DNA of 64,000 nucleotides from Neobacillus sp. FSL H8-0543 (GTDB lineage: Bacteria > Bacillota > Bacilli > Bacillales > Cytobacillaceae), in assembly GCF_038592905.1 (NCBI RefSeq), contig NZ_CP151943.1, forward strand, positions 5,158,501 through 5,222,500, given 5' to 3'. Under the pieces are notes generated by a model. That model did no database searches. It had not been told where the DNA came from and was given only the letters and a program-made list of their open reading frames with translations. Positions 8,529 through 16,865 of the stretch are shown here, piece by piece. Positions within the stretch are counted from its first letter, which is position 1. Every line of letters starts with the position of its first letter. Position numbers and translations under genes: made by a program.

Positions 8529-9255
8529 AGTTGCGATTGTCACTGGCGGGGCAAGTGGAATCGGCGAATACACGGTTAGAGAAATGGTGAATGAGGGTGC
8601 AAGGGTAATCATCGCGGACCAAAATGATGCATTAGGAACGGCTCTTGCGCTGGATTTGAATCAAGTAAAACAAACAGTGATTTATACACATGTGGATGTA
8701 ACAAATGAACTTGCGGTTGAACAAATGGTAAATTTAGCTGTTTCAGAATTTGGTAGACTTGATATTTTGTTTAACAATGCTGGGGTTGGAACAGCCTGTC
8801 CGACAACCGATTTATCTCTGGAAGACTGGCGTAAAGTGTTGTCAAATAATTTAGATAGTGTTTTTTTAGCTTCAAAGCATGCAATAAGAATGATGAAAAA
8901 ATATGGCGGTGGAAGCATCGTAAATAATTCTTCCATTTTAGGCCATGTTGGTCAGAAGAATGCAGCGGCTTATTCAGCTTCAAAAGGAGCCGTTATTAAT
9001 CTTACAAAGGCATTAGCTTTAGAGTACGCAATGGAAAATATCAGAGTAAATGCAGTCTGTCCAGGTTATGTCGATACACCATTTATTGCTCATTTTGATG
9101 AAGAAAAGAGAAATTTATTAATTTCCCTACATCCTTTAGGCCGTCTTGGAAAGCCGGAGGAAATTGCAAGGGCTGTTGTTTTCCTGTCATCTGATGATGC
9201 TAGTTTTATAACTGGAACGAGTCTGCTAGTTGACGGCGGATATACTGCTCAATAG
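8512..9255 (+). CDS. Short-chain dehydrogenase/reductase
   Basis: NAD(P)-dependent SDR, 247 aa. The start is set at ATG 8512, which has AGGAG 8 nt upstream; an in-frame ATG at 8491 lies before that site. TGGASGIG (residues 11-18), NNAG (88-91) and the YSASK active site (Y154, K158) are intact, and D36 after the glycine motif suggests NAD preference. It overlaps the ligase gene by 17 nt. In an lva-like scheme it would interconvert a keto- and a hydroxyacyl-CoA (inference); FabG-like activity is the alternative. Confidence 0.9.
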   Translation: MKFKDKVAIVTGGASGIGEYTVREMVNEGARVIIADQNDALGTALALDLNQVKQTVIYTHVDVTNELAVEQMVNLAVSEFGRLDILFNNAGVGTACPTTDLSLEDWRKVLSNNLDSVFLASKHAIRMMKKYGGGSIVNNSSILGHVGQKNAAAYSASKGAVINLTKALALEYAMENIRVNAVCPGYVDTPFIAHFDEEKRNLLISLHPLGRLGKPEEIARAVVFLSSDDASFITGTSLLVDGGYTAQ

Positions 9256-9363
9256 AGGGTTTAAACAAGTTATGGAGAATATTAACTTATTATTCGTATT
9301 GTTCAATAAAAAGAGTTTATCAACTTTTTTATAAAATTTTATACTAATTAGGAGGAATTTAAT

Positions 9364-10515
9364 ATGCGTGAAGTTGTAATTGTTGAAGCCGTTCGTACAC
9401 CAGTAGGAAAAAGAAAAGGGGTATTAAGTACAGTACGTCCAGATGACTTGGCTGCAAAAGTACTTAAGGAATTGGTCAATCGTGCAGGAATTAATTCCGG
9501 ACTGGTTCAAGATGTGATTATGGGTTGTGTTTCTCAGGTTGAAGAACAAGGCTTAAATATTGCTCGTAATGCTGTATTGATGGCAGACTTCCCAATTCAT
9601 GTCCCGGGTACAACTTTAGATCGTCAATGTGGCTCTGGTCAACAAGCGATTCATTTCGCAGCACAAGCCATTATGAGTGGTGATATGGATATCGTCATTG
9701 CCGGCGGTGTTGAAAGCATGTCCCGTGTGCCTTTAGGGGCAACACGTCAAAATTCAGATTGGAGCGAGGAACAGACTTCTCGCTATGAAATGATTCATCA
9801 GGGTTTATCCGCCGAGCGAATTGCAGATCTTTGGGGCTTTACTCGCAGTCAATTAGATGAATTTTCATTTGAAAGTCATAATCGTGCCCTAAAAGCACAA
9901 GAAGAAGGTTATTTTGAAAGAGAAATTATGCCTTTAGAAGTAACACTTGAGGATGGAACAACCGTAACTGTAACACAGGATGAGGGTCCCCGCCGCGGTA
10001 CATCTGTTGAAAAGTTAGGCACACTGAAACCTGCTTTTACTGAAGATGGAAAAATCCATGCAGGAAATGCAAGCCAAATGAGTGATGGTGCTGCAGCCGT
10101 ATTGTTGATGTCTAGAGAAAAGGCAGAGGAATTAGGACTGAAACCACGTTTCCGGATTGTTGCTCGCTCTGTTGTAGGCTCTGACCCAACATTAATGCTA
10201 ACTGGTCCAATTGAAGCAACGAAGCAAGTACTCGCGAAAGCTGGACTTACCATAGAAGATATGGACACCTATGAAGTGAATGAAGCCTTCGCCCCTGTTC
10301 CAATGGCCTGGTTGGAAGAAATTAAGGCGGATCCGAAAAAGCTCAATCCAAATGGCGGAGCAATTGCCCTAGGTCATCCACTAGGAGCAACTGGTGCTCG
10401 TCTAATGATTTCGATGATGCATGAACTTGAAAGAACTGGCGGTCGTTTTGGTCTCCAATCGATTTGTGAAGGTGGCGGTATGGCCAACGGAACAATTATT
10501 GAAAGAATAAATTAA
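9364..10515 (+). CDS. Thiolase (acetyl-CoA acyltransferase)
   Basis: Cleaves 3-ketoacyl-CoA or condenses acetyl-CoA; 383 aa. The nucleophilic cysteine lies in LDRQCGSG (C89), the catalytic His in GGAIALGHPLGATG, and the second Cys in CEGGGMANG. The NEAFAPVPMAW segment differs from the NEAFAAQ of AtoB-type enzymes and points to a degradative acyltransferase branch. AGGAGG precedes the ATG. It is separated from the SDR by 108 nt that may hold its own promoter. Confidence 0.93.
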   Translation: MREVVIVEAVRTPVGKRKGVLSTVRPDDLAAKVLKELVNRAGINSGLVQDVIMGCVSQVEEQGLNIARNAVLMADFPIHVPGTTLDRQCGSGQQAIHFAAQAIMSGDMDIVIAGGVESMSRVPLGATRQNSDWSEEQTSRYEMIHQGLSAERIADLWGFTRSQLDEFSFESHNRALKAQEEGYFEREIMPLEVTLEDGTTVTVTQDEGPRRGTSVEKLGTLKPAFTEDGKIHAGNASQMSDGAAAVLLMSREKAEELGLKPRFRIVARSVVGSDPTLMLTGPIEATKQVLAKAGLTIEDMDTYEVNEAFAPVPMAWLEEIKADPKKLNPNGGAIALGHPLGATGARLMISMMHELERTGGRFGLQSICEGGGMANGTIIERIN

Positions 10516-10530
10516 TTTTTGAGTAAACCC

Positions 10531-10565
10531 GCAGAGTCCTTAATCATATGGTGTTAGGACTCTGC
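10531..10565 (+). terminator. Strong stem-loop after the thiolase gene
   Basis: Perfect GCAGAGTCCT / AGGACTCTGC stem with a 15-nt loop, not followed by a clear T-run. It is either an inefficient terminator or an mRNA-stabilising hairpin between thiolase and the next dehydrogenase. Confidence 0.5.
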
Positions 10566-10603
10566 ACTCTTTCAAGTATTTAACTAATAGGGGTGTGAAG
10601 TAG

Positions 10604-11758
10604 ATGGAAAGACCGTTTATTACGGAAAGTCATGAACTTTTTCGAAAATCACTAAGGAAATATTTAGAAAAAGAAGTTATCCCTAACTTCGAGCAATGGG
10701 AAGCCGACCATCAAGTTCCAAACTCATATTGGAAGCAGTTGGGAGAACTTGGGTTTTTATGCCCATGGTTGGATGAAGAATATGGTGGGATGAATGCCGA
10801 CTTTGGTTACTCTGTCGTACTCGGAGAAGAACTTGAAAAAGTAGGAACAGGGATTAGCGGGCCAGCGATTCATAATGATATAGTCATGCCATACATCGAT
10901 TCTTTTGGATCAGTAGAACAAAAGAGAAAATGGCTACCGAGAAGTATTACAGGTGATATGATTTCTTCCGTTGCGATGACTGAACCAGGAACTGGATCAG
11001 ATTTAGCTGCTATCAAAACAACGGCTGTAAGAGATGGTGACCATTACATAATTAATGGTGAAAAGACGTTTATTTCGAATGGCTATACAACTAATTTTGT
11101 CGTGCTGGTTTGTAAAACCGATCCTTTAGCTCAACCTGCCCATAACGGTATAAGCTTGATTGTTGTAGATGCTATTGATCAAGAAGTTCTAGGATTTCGA
11201 AAAGGTAAAAAGTTAAATAAAGTCGGACAGCATTCTGCTGACACAGCTGAATTAATTTTTGAGGATTGTCGAGTACCTGTTGAAAATTTACTGGGTGAAG
11301 AGGGACGGGGCTTTTACTATTTAATGGAAAAACTGCAACAGGAACGCTTAACCGTTGCTATTGGGGCAATGACCGCGGCGGAGAGAATGTTAGAGATTAC
11401 ATTAGATTACGTAAAACAACGCGAGGCCTTTGGAAAACCAATTAGCAAATTTCAAAATACACAGTTTAAAATAGCCGAAATGGCGACTCAAATCCAAATT
11501 GGTCGGACATTTGTAGACCAATTGATTGTAAAACATATGGCTGAAGAGAATATCGTCACTGAAGTGTCGATGGCGAAATGGTGGACAACGGATATGGCGA
11601 AAAAAGTAGCGACAGAATGCATGCAGCTTCATGGTGGCTATGGTTATATGGAAGAATACGAGATTGCCAGAAGGTTCCGAGATATTCCTATTTCAAGCAT
11701 TTATGCGGGTACAAATGAAATTATGAAGGTCATCATCGCAAAAAATTTGGGACTATAA
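10604..11758 (+). CDS. Acyl-CoA dehydrogenase, long-chain (LCAD)-type
   Basis: First dehydrogenation of beta-oxidation; 384 aa. AMTEPGTGSDLA, NGEKTFISNG, KQREAFGKPI and HGGYGYMEEYEIAR are all present. The C-terminal loop reads YAGTNEIM, so the medium-chain-type Glu is absent, while E247 in QQERL occupies the position used as catalytic base in LCAD/isovaleryl-CoA dehydrogenases. The enzyme therefore looks active and LCAD-like. The start ATG follows GGGGTGTGAAGTAG. Confidence 0.92.
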   Translation: MERPFITESHELFRKSLRKYLEKEVIPNFEQWEADHQVPNSYWKQLGELGFLCPWLDEEYGGMNADFGYSVVLGEELEKVGTGISGPAIHNDIVMPYIDSFGSVEQKRKWLPRSITGDMISSVAMTEPGTGSDLAAIKTTAVRDGDHYIINGEKTFISNGYTTNFVVLVCKTDPLAQPAHNGISLIVVDAIDQEVLGFRKGKKLNKVGQHSADTAELIFEDCRVPVENLLGEEGRGFYYLMEKLQQERLTVAIGAMTAAERMLEITLDYVKQREAFGKPISKFQNTQFKIAEMATQIQIGRTFVDQLIVKHMAEENIVTEVSMAKWWTTDMAKKVATECMQLHGGYGYMEEYEIARRFRDIPISSIYAGTNEIMKVIIAKNLGL

Positions 11759-11846
11759 ATAGCAACTAATCAAAAGGAAAAGCACCGATAAACATTATTT
11801 AGTGCCATTTCCATAAAATTTAGGAAGAATGATGGGAGAGATCATT

Positions 11847-12632
11847 ATGACAAAGCTGGTTCATGTAGAAACAACGGAAGGAATTGCCATTGTTACGATT
11901 GATAATCCACCAATGAATGTTTTAAGTACACAAGTTGTCGCCGAGTTAGGCGATGTGTTTTCTGAGATTGCTAATGATCCAAATGTAATCGTTGCGATTT
12001 TAACGGGTGCAGGCAACCGAGCATTTATGGCGGGAGCTGATATTAAGGAATTCCCTTCCTGGTTAGATATGCAAGCAGAAGACTTGAAAAATATGAATAT
12101 GGAGTCGCATAAAGTATTCAATTTCATTGATAACTTAGCAAAGCCAACGATTGCCGTGTTAAATGGAATCACTTTTGGCGGCGGCTGTGAGCTCGCTTTA
12201 ACGTGTGATATTCGGATAGCAGAGGAGCAAATTAAGATTGGCTTACCAGAGGTGAAATTAGGTCTTTTCCCTGGTGGCGGCGGAACGCAGCGTTTACCAA
12301 GATTAATTGGCCCGTCTAAAGCAAAGGAATTAATGTTTTTGGGTGATCCGATTACTGCCGATGAAGCTCTAACACTAGGTTTAGTCAATCAAGTCGCAGC
12401 GAACGGTGAAGGAATGCAGGCTGCAATTAAAATGGCAGAAAAAATGGCTGGTTATTCTCTGCAAGCATTAAGCAGAATTAAAAAGGCTGTTAATCAAGGA
12501 TTTGATACTTCATTTGATGCCGCAATTGAAATTGAGTCAGGACTTTTTGCTGAGGTATTTGGCACAGAGGATGTAAAAGAAGGGGTTCAAGCCTTTATTG
12601 AAAAGCGTGCGCCTTCCTTCAAGCATCGTTAA
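11847..12632 (+). CDS. Enoyl-CoA hydratase
   Basis: Crotonase hydrating 2-enoyl-CoA to 3-hydroxyacyl-CoA; 261 aa. The ATG at 11847 was chosen because GGGAGAG ends 6 nt upstream; an in-frame ATG at 11829 sits before that site. The oxyanion-hole segment FMAGADIKEF and both catalytic glutamates (GGGCELAL and LPEVKLGLFPGGGG) are present. It is followed by the 3-hydroxyacyl-CoA dehydrogenase in the same direction. Confidence 0.93.
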   Translation: MTKLVHVETTEGIAIVTIDNPPMNVLSTQVVAELGDVFSEIANDPNVIVAILTGAGNRAFMAGADIKEFPSWLDMQAEDLKNMNMESHKVFNFIDNLAKPTIAVLNGITFGGGCELALTCDIRIAEEQIKIGLPEVKLGLFPGGGGTQRLPRLIGPSKAKELMFLGDPITADEALTLGLVNQVAANGEGMQAAIKMAEKMAGYSLQALSRIKKAVNQGFDTSFDAAIEIESGLFAEVFGTEDVKEGVQAFIEKRAPSFKHR

Positions 12633-12663
12633 AAAATTTATCTATAAACGGAGGAATGTAACG

Positions 12664-13527
12664 TTGACAGAAATTAAACAAATAACAGTAGTTGGATCTG
12701 GTGTAATGGGTTCGCAAATTGCAATGGTTTCGGCCTTAGCGGGATTCGATGTATATTTACAGGATATTAATGAAGAAAGTCTTAAAGTAGCAGAAGATTC
12801 CTTGCATGGCCATATTAATAAAAGAATCTCTAAAGGCAAAATATCACTCCTAGAAGCAGAGAAAGCATTTGCTAGACTGAAATTTGTCACTTCATTGGAA
12901 AAGGCAGTTGCAGAAACTGATTTCGTGATTGAAGCAATCGTTGAAAAACTCGATGTAAAGCGTCAGTTATTTGCAGAAATAGATAGGTTAGCACCCTCAC
13001 ATGCAATCATTGCTACTAATAGTTCGACGATTGTCAGTTCTAAGCTGGCTGATGCAACAAATCGTCCGGAAAAAATATGTAATCTCCATTTCTTTAATCC
13101 AGTATTGGTTATGGAATTGGTAGAAGTGGTAAAGGGCCCTCAAACCTCTGATGAAACAGCAGACACGGCTGTAGAACTTGTCAAACAAATAAACAAGACT
13201 CCAATTCTCTTGAAAAAGGAAATCTCCGGTTTTGTTGCCAATAGAATACTAGGCGCGTTAATCGATGAAGCCATTTATCTATTAGAAAATGATATCGCAA
13301 CAGTAGAGGAGATTGATCTTGCCTGTACAAAAGCGCTTAATCATCCGATTGGACCATTTGCACTCTTGGATTTAACAGGGATTGATGTCAATTATTATAT
13401 CCGCCAGGTACTATATGAAGAAACTGGCGATGAAAACCAAAAACCGCAAAAAGTGATAACTGAAAAATACTTAAACGGAGAATATGGTCGCAAAACAGGC
13501 AAGGGTTTTTACAGCTATAACTCTTAA
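12664..13527 (+). CDS. 3-hydroxyacyl-CoA dehydrogenase (Hbd-like)
   Basis: NAD-dependent oxidation of 3-hydroxyacyl-CoA, 287 aa, the size of single-function 3-hydroxybutyryl-CoA dehydrogenases. A TTG start at 12664 is preferred because GGAGG (12650-12654) lies 9 nt upstream and the Rossmann motif VVGSGVMGSQ begins at once; an upstream in-frame ATG would overlap the hydratase gene. NSSTI, HFFNP and the C-terminal PFALLDLTGID segment are present. Confidence 0.93.
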   Translation: MTEIKQITVVGSGVMGSQIAMVSALAGFDVYLQDINEESLKVAEDSLHGHINKRISKGKISLLEAEKAFARLKFVTSLEKAVAETDFVIEAIVEKLDVKRQLFAEIDRLAPSHAIIATNSSTIVSSKLADATNRPEKICNLHFFNPVLVMELVEVVKGPQTSDETADTAVELVKQINKTPILLKKEISGFVANRILGALIDEAIYLLENDIATVEEIDLACTKALNHPIGPFALLDLTGIDVNYYIRQVLYEETGDENQKPQKVITEKYLNGEYGRKTGKGFYSYNS

Positions 13528-13594
13528 ATTATTTACTAGCTAATCCAGGTAAACGTTTATTTACAATGGGTTTATAAGGAAGGAGAAGTATTAC

Positions 13595-14533
13595 TTGTTA
13601 AGTGAAATAGGTGTAACACAAGTAACAATCCCATTGCCCTTCCGCTTAAATCATGTGAATTGTTTTTTAGCAGAAGGTGCAAGTGGGTGGACAATTATTG
13701 ATGCAGGATTAAATACAGAAGTATCAAGAAATAGTTGGCAGCCACTTATTGCAAAACATGATATAAAGGATATTATTCTAACCCATTACCATCCCGACCA
13801 TTTCGGCTATGCGGGAAAACTGCAGCAGTTAACAAATGCAGAAGTTTGGATGACGGAAGTGGATGCTCACAATGGCCTAACTTACTGGGAACCCGACTCG
13901 TTGGAGGAAGTAGATAGAAATTATCATATGTGCGGCCTCCCAGGTCATTTATCCGCCAAGTTAACAACGGACGAAGAGAGTTTTAATGCCCAGGTAAAAC
14001 CTTATCCACAAGTGAATCATTACCTAGAAGAAGGTATGAAAATCTTATTTGGGAAATTTGAATACGAGGTAATATTTACTCCAGGGCATTCTGATGGATT
14101 AATCACTCTGTATAACAAAGAAAATAACATTCTTTTTTCAACGGACCATATTTTACCGAGAATCTCACCGAATATTTCGTATTGGTTTCGAGGTATCCGA
14201 AATCCATTACAAGCCTTCTTTATGAGTCTGGAAAAAATTAAACAGCTAGGTGTTGATTATGTTATCCCATCACATGGCACACCATTTAGAAATGCAAATC
14301 ATAGAATTGAAGAGTTATTGCTGCACCATCAGGAACGTTTAGAGGAAGTGTATGGTTATCTTATAAAACCCTCCACTATTTATGAAGTAAATAGTAAGCT
14401 GTTTAAAAAATTGACCATTCACGAGACCAGGTTTGCTATTGGTGAAACTCTTGCCCATCTGGAATTCCTCTATTTGAATAATCAATGTAAAAAGGAATTA
14501 ATAAATGGTACCTGGTTTTATGAGGCAATATAG
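13595..14533 (+). CDS. MBL-fold metallohydrolase
   Basis: Zinc metallo-beta-lactamase-fold hydrolase, 312 aa, TTG start at 13595 after AGGAAGGAG. Metal ligands are complete: THYHPDHFG (HxHxDH), TPGHSDG, STDH and PSHG. No signal peptide, so cytoplasmic. Lying between beta-oxidation genes and 11 nt before a crotonase gene, it could act as a thioesterase or lactonase in this pathway (inference); the exact substrate cannot be read from the sequence. Confidence 0.87.
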   Translation: MLSEIGVTQVTIPLPFRLNHVNCFLAEGASGWTIIDAGLNTEVSRNSWQPLIAKHDIKDIILTHYHPDHFGYAGKLQQLTNAEVWMTEVDAHNGLTYWEPDSLEEVDRNYHMCGLPGHLSAKLTTDEESFNAQVKPYPQVNHYLEEGMKILFGKFEYEVIFTPGHSDGLITLYNKENNILFSTDHILPRISPNISYWFRGIRNPLQAFFMSLEKIKQLGVDYVIPSHGTPFRNANHRIEELLLHHQERLEEVYGYLIKPSTIYEVNSKLFKKLTIHETRFAIGETLAHLEFLYLNNQCKKELINGTWFYEAI

Positions 14534-14544
14534 GAGGTGGTTGT

Positions 14545-15375
14545 ATGTCAGACAATTTCCTTTGTCACATTGAAAACAATATCTTGATGATTACTCTTAA
14601 CCGCCCAGATCGATTAAATGCGCTTACAGAACAGGCGATAAACGAATTTATTGGTATTCTTGATCGAGCGGATCAAGATGATGAAGTGAAGGCAATTATT
14701 GTTACAGGAACTGGTAGGGGATTTTGTGCAGGTGCAGACCTTGAAAAGGGCGGGGATACCTTTGCCGACAATGAAACACCTGAAGAGGATTATCGGGATA
14801 GTGGCGGGCGAATAAGTCTACGAATCTATGAGATGAAAAAGCCAATGATTGCTGCGATCAATGGTCCTGCAGTTGGTGTAGGAATTACAATGACACTGCC
14901 AATGGATATCCGCATTGCCTCAACGAATGCAAAAATGGGTTTTGTTTTTACCCGACGAGGGATTGCTCCTGAAGCCTGCAGCGGCTGGTTTTTGCCGCGT
15001 GTCGTTGGGATAAGTAAAGCGGCTGAATGGACGTTAACCGGCCGGATTTTATCTGCTCAAGAAGCATTGAATGGCGGTTTGGTGAGTCAAGTGGTTTCTC
15101 CGGAGGATCTATTGCCTGCCGCACTATCGATTGCTGCAGAGATTGTCGAAAATACCTCTAGTATCTCAGTAGCCCTTACAAGACAATTGATGTGGCGGAT
15201 GCTTGGTGCTGATCATCCAATCGAGTCTCATAAGGTTGAATCAAAGATGATTCAGTGGCTGGGTGGTCAGAATGATGCAAAAGAAGGAGTATCTTCCTTT
15301 TTAGAAAAAAGACCAGCGAACTTCACCATGAAGACAAGTTCTGATATGCCGCCTTTCTACCCCTGGTGGAAGTAG
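14545..15375 (+). CDS. Enoyl-CoA hydratase/isomerase family protein
   Basis: Second crotonase, 276 aa, start after AGGAGGTGG. FCAGADLE supplies the oxyanion hole, but the first catalytic Glu of classical hydratases is replaced (GVGITMTL where GGGCEL is usual), while a Glu is kept in the RGIAPEACSGWFLP segment. This fits a subgroup with isomerase or unknown activity rather than a standard hydratase. Last gene of the acyl-CoA cluster. Confidence 0.88.
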   Translation: MSDNFLCHIENNILMITLNRPDRLNALTEQAINEFIGILDRADQDDEVKAIIVTGTGRGFCAGADLEKGGDTFADNETPEEDYRDSGGRISLRIYEMKKPMIAAINGPAVGVGITMTLPMDIRIASTNAKMGFVFTRRGIAPEACSGWFLPRVVGISKAAEWTLTGRILSAQEALNGGLVSQVVSPEDLLPAALSIAAEIVENTSSISVALTRQLMWRMLGADHPIESHKVESKMIQWLGGQNDAKEGVSSFLEKRPANFTMKTSSDMPPFYPWWK

Positions 15376-15535
15376 TAATGCTTGCAAAAATAGATAAAAC
15401 AAACAATGGGGTGCCTTTCGATAGGACACCCTGCTTTAGGTTCAAGAGTCTAACATATTCCATGATTTTAATAAATATCTTGTAATAATATCCCTATGAA
15501 TTTTGCGAGTTTTAGATAAATAGGAGGTGGTTTGC

Positions 15536-16864
15536 TTGGTTACAGTTGAATATCTTTCTGAAATAAAGAAATTGGTGAATGAAGAACAAATACGGAAAGA
15601 AGAAAATACGGATCATCCTTTAGGTAATTCCGGACAAATTACTATTTTTCCAAAAACAGAAGAGGAAATATCCGCACTATTAAACTATGCAAATACGAAT
15701 GGGCTATCGATTTCAATCATGGGAGGAGGGTCAAAAAGAGGGTTTGGCGGTCAAGTAAAAGAAGCAGACATCCAATTATCACTCATTCAATATTCAGGAA
15801 TTGTTGAGCATATTCCTGGTGATATGACGTTGACCGTTAAGTCAGGTACTTACTTCAAAGAAATTCAAAGCTATTTAGCCCAATATAATCAAAAAATCCC
15901 ACTAGACCCTTTTTTTTTAGATAATGCGACGATTGGTGGAGTGATTGCTACAAATGATAGTGGCCCCAAAAGATTAGGATATGGATCCGCAAGGGATGCG
16001 GTCATTGGACTCCGAATGGTCTATCCAGATGGAAAAGTAATACGTTCAGGCGGAAGAGTGGTCAAAAATGTGGCCGGCTATGATATGAACAAGCTTTATA
16101 TCGGTTCGATGGGTACACTTGGAGTGATCTCAGAAGTAACATTTAAGCTGCGTCCCATTTCAAAATATGGGTCTATTACTTTAATAAATTTCCCTGAGGG
16201 GAATCTAGAAGTGATACGATCATTTGCCGTTAAAGTGCTTGATTCGATGATTGAGCCGGTTAGCTTCGAATTATTAAACCCAACCTTAGCTAAAAAGCTG
16301 ACAAATAAAAAACACTATACGTTACTGTTGTCTTTTGAAGACGTAAAAAGTTCTGTACAGTATCAAGAAGATTATATTAAGAGTATTGCCCCTCATCAAA
16401 CCAACCTATCATACCTCACACAAAAAGAAGAAATGGAGTCATTTTGGAAACAATTTTATCAGATACATCCAGACGGGAATAAAGGATTAGATAATAATCA
16501 AACAGAAGCAACATTAAAAATTGGTGTTGTGAACCTAGATATAATTAAGATTTTACAAGAGTCAGATCTTATTCAAGATTTGTGTAATGTTTCAATCCAT
16601 GCCCATGGTTGCTTAGGAAATGGCTTATGTCAAATGACAATAGGTGGCGCAAGTAATGATGTTGTTCGTGCCATTCAGCTCGTTAGAGAAAGAGCCGAAA
16701 AGCTTGGTGGTTACGCGGTTATCAAACATCTGCCATACGCTTTACGACAGGAAGTTAATGTATGGGGAGCAAAGACAGCCTCACATTTTCTATTTGCAGG
16801 AATTAAGCAAAAGATTGACCCTAACAGAATTTTGAACCGAAATCGTTTTGTAGAGGGGATATAA
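15536..16864 (+). CDS. glcE: FAD-binding oxidase subunit, GlcE-like
   Basis: FAD-linked oxidase (PCMH fold), 442 aa. The TTG at 15536 is chosen as start because AGGAGG (15522-15527) ends 8 nt before it; the in-frame GTG at 15527 lies within the ribosome site. FAD-binding features include GGGSKRGFGG, the TIGGVIATNDSGP segment and GRVVKNVAGYDMNKLYIGSMGTLG. GlcE is the smaller flavoprotein subunit of glycolate oxidase. The gene ends 1 nt before glcF. Confidence 0.85.
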   Translation: MVTVEYLSEIKKLVNEEQIRKEENTDHPLGNSGQITIFPKTEEEISALLNYANTNGLSISIMGGGSKRGFGGQVKEADIQLSLIQYSGIVEHIPGDMTLTVKSGTYFKEIQSYLAQYNQKIPLDPFFLDNATIGGVIATNDSGPKRLGYGSARDAVIGLRMVYPDGKVIRSGGRVVKNVAGYDMNKLYIGSMGTLGVISEVTFKLRPISKYGSITLINFPEGNLEVIRSFAVKVLDSMIEPVSFELLNPTLAKKLTNKKHYTLLLSFEDVKSSVQYQEDYIKSIAPHQTNLSYLTQKEEMESFWKQFYQIHPDGNKGLDNNQTEATLKIGVVNLDIIKILQESDLIQDLCNVSIHAHGCLGNGLCQMTIGGASNDVVRAIQLVRERAEKLGGYAVIKHLPYALRQEVNVWGAKTASHFLFAGIKQKIDPNRILNRNRFVEGI

Positions 16865-16865
16865 A

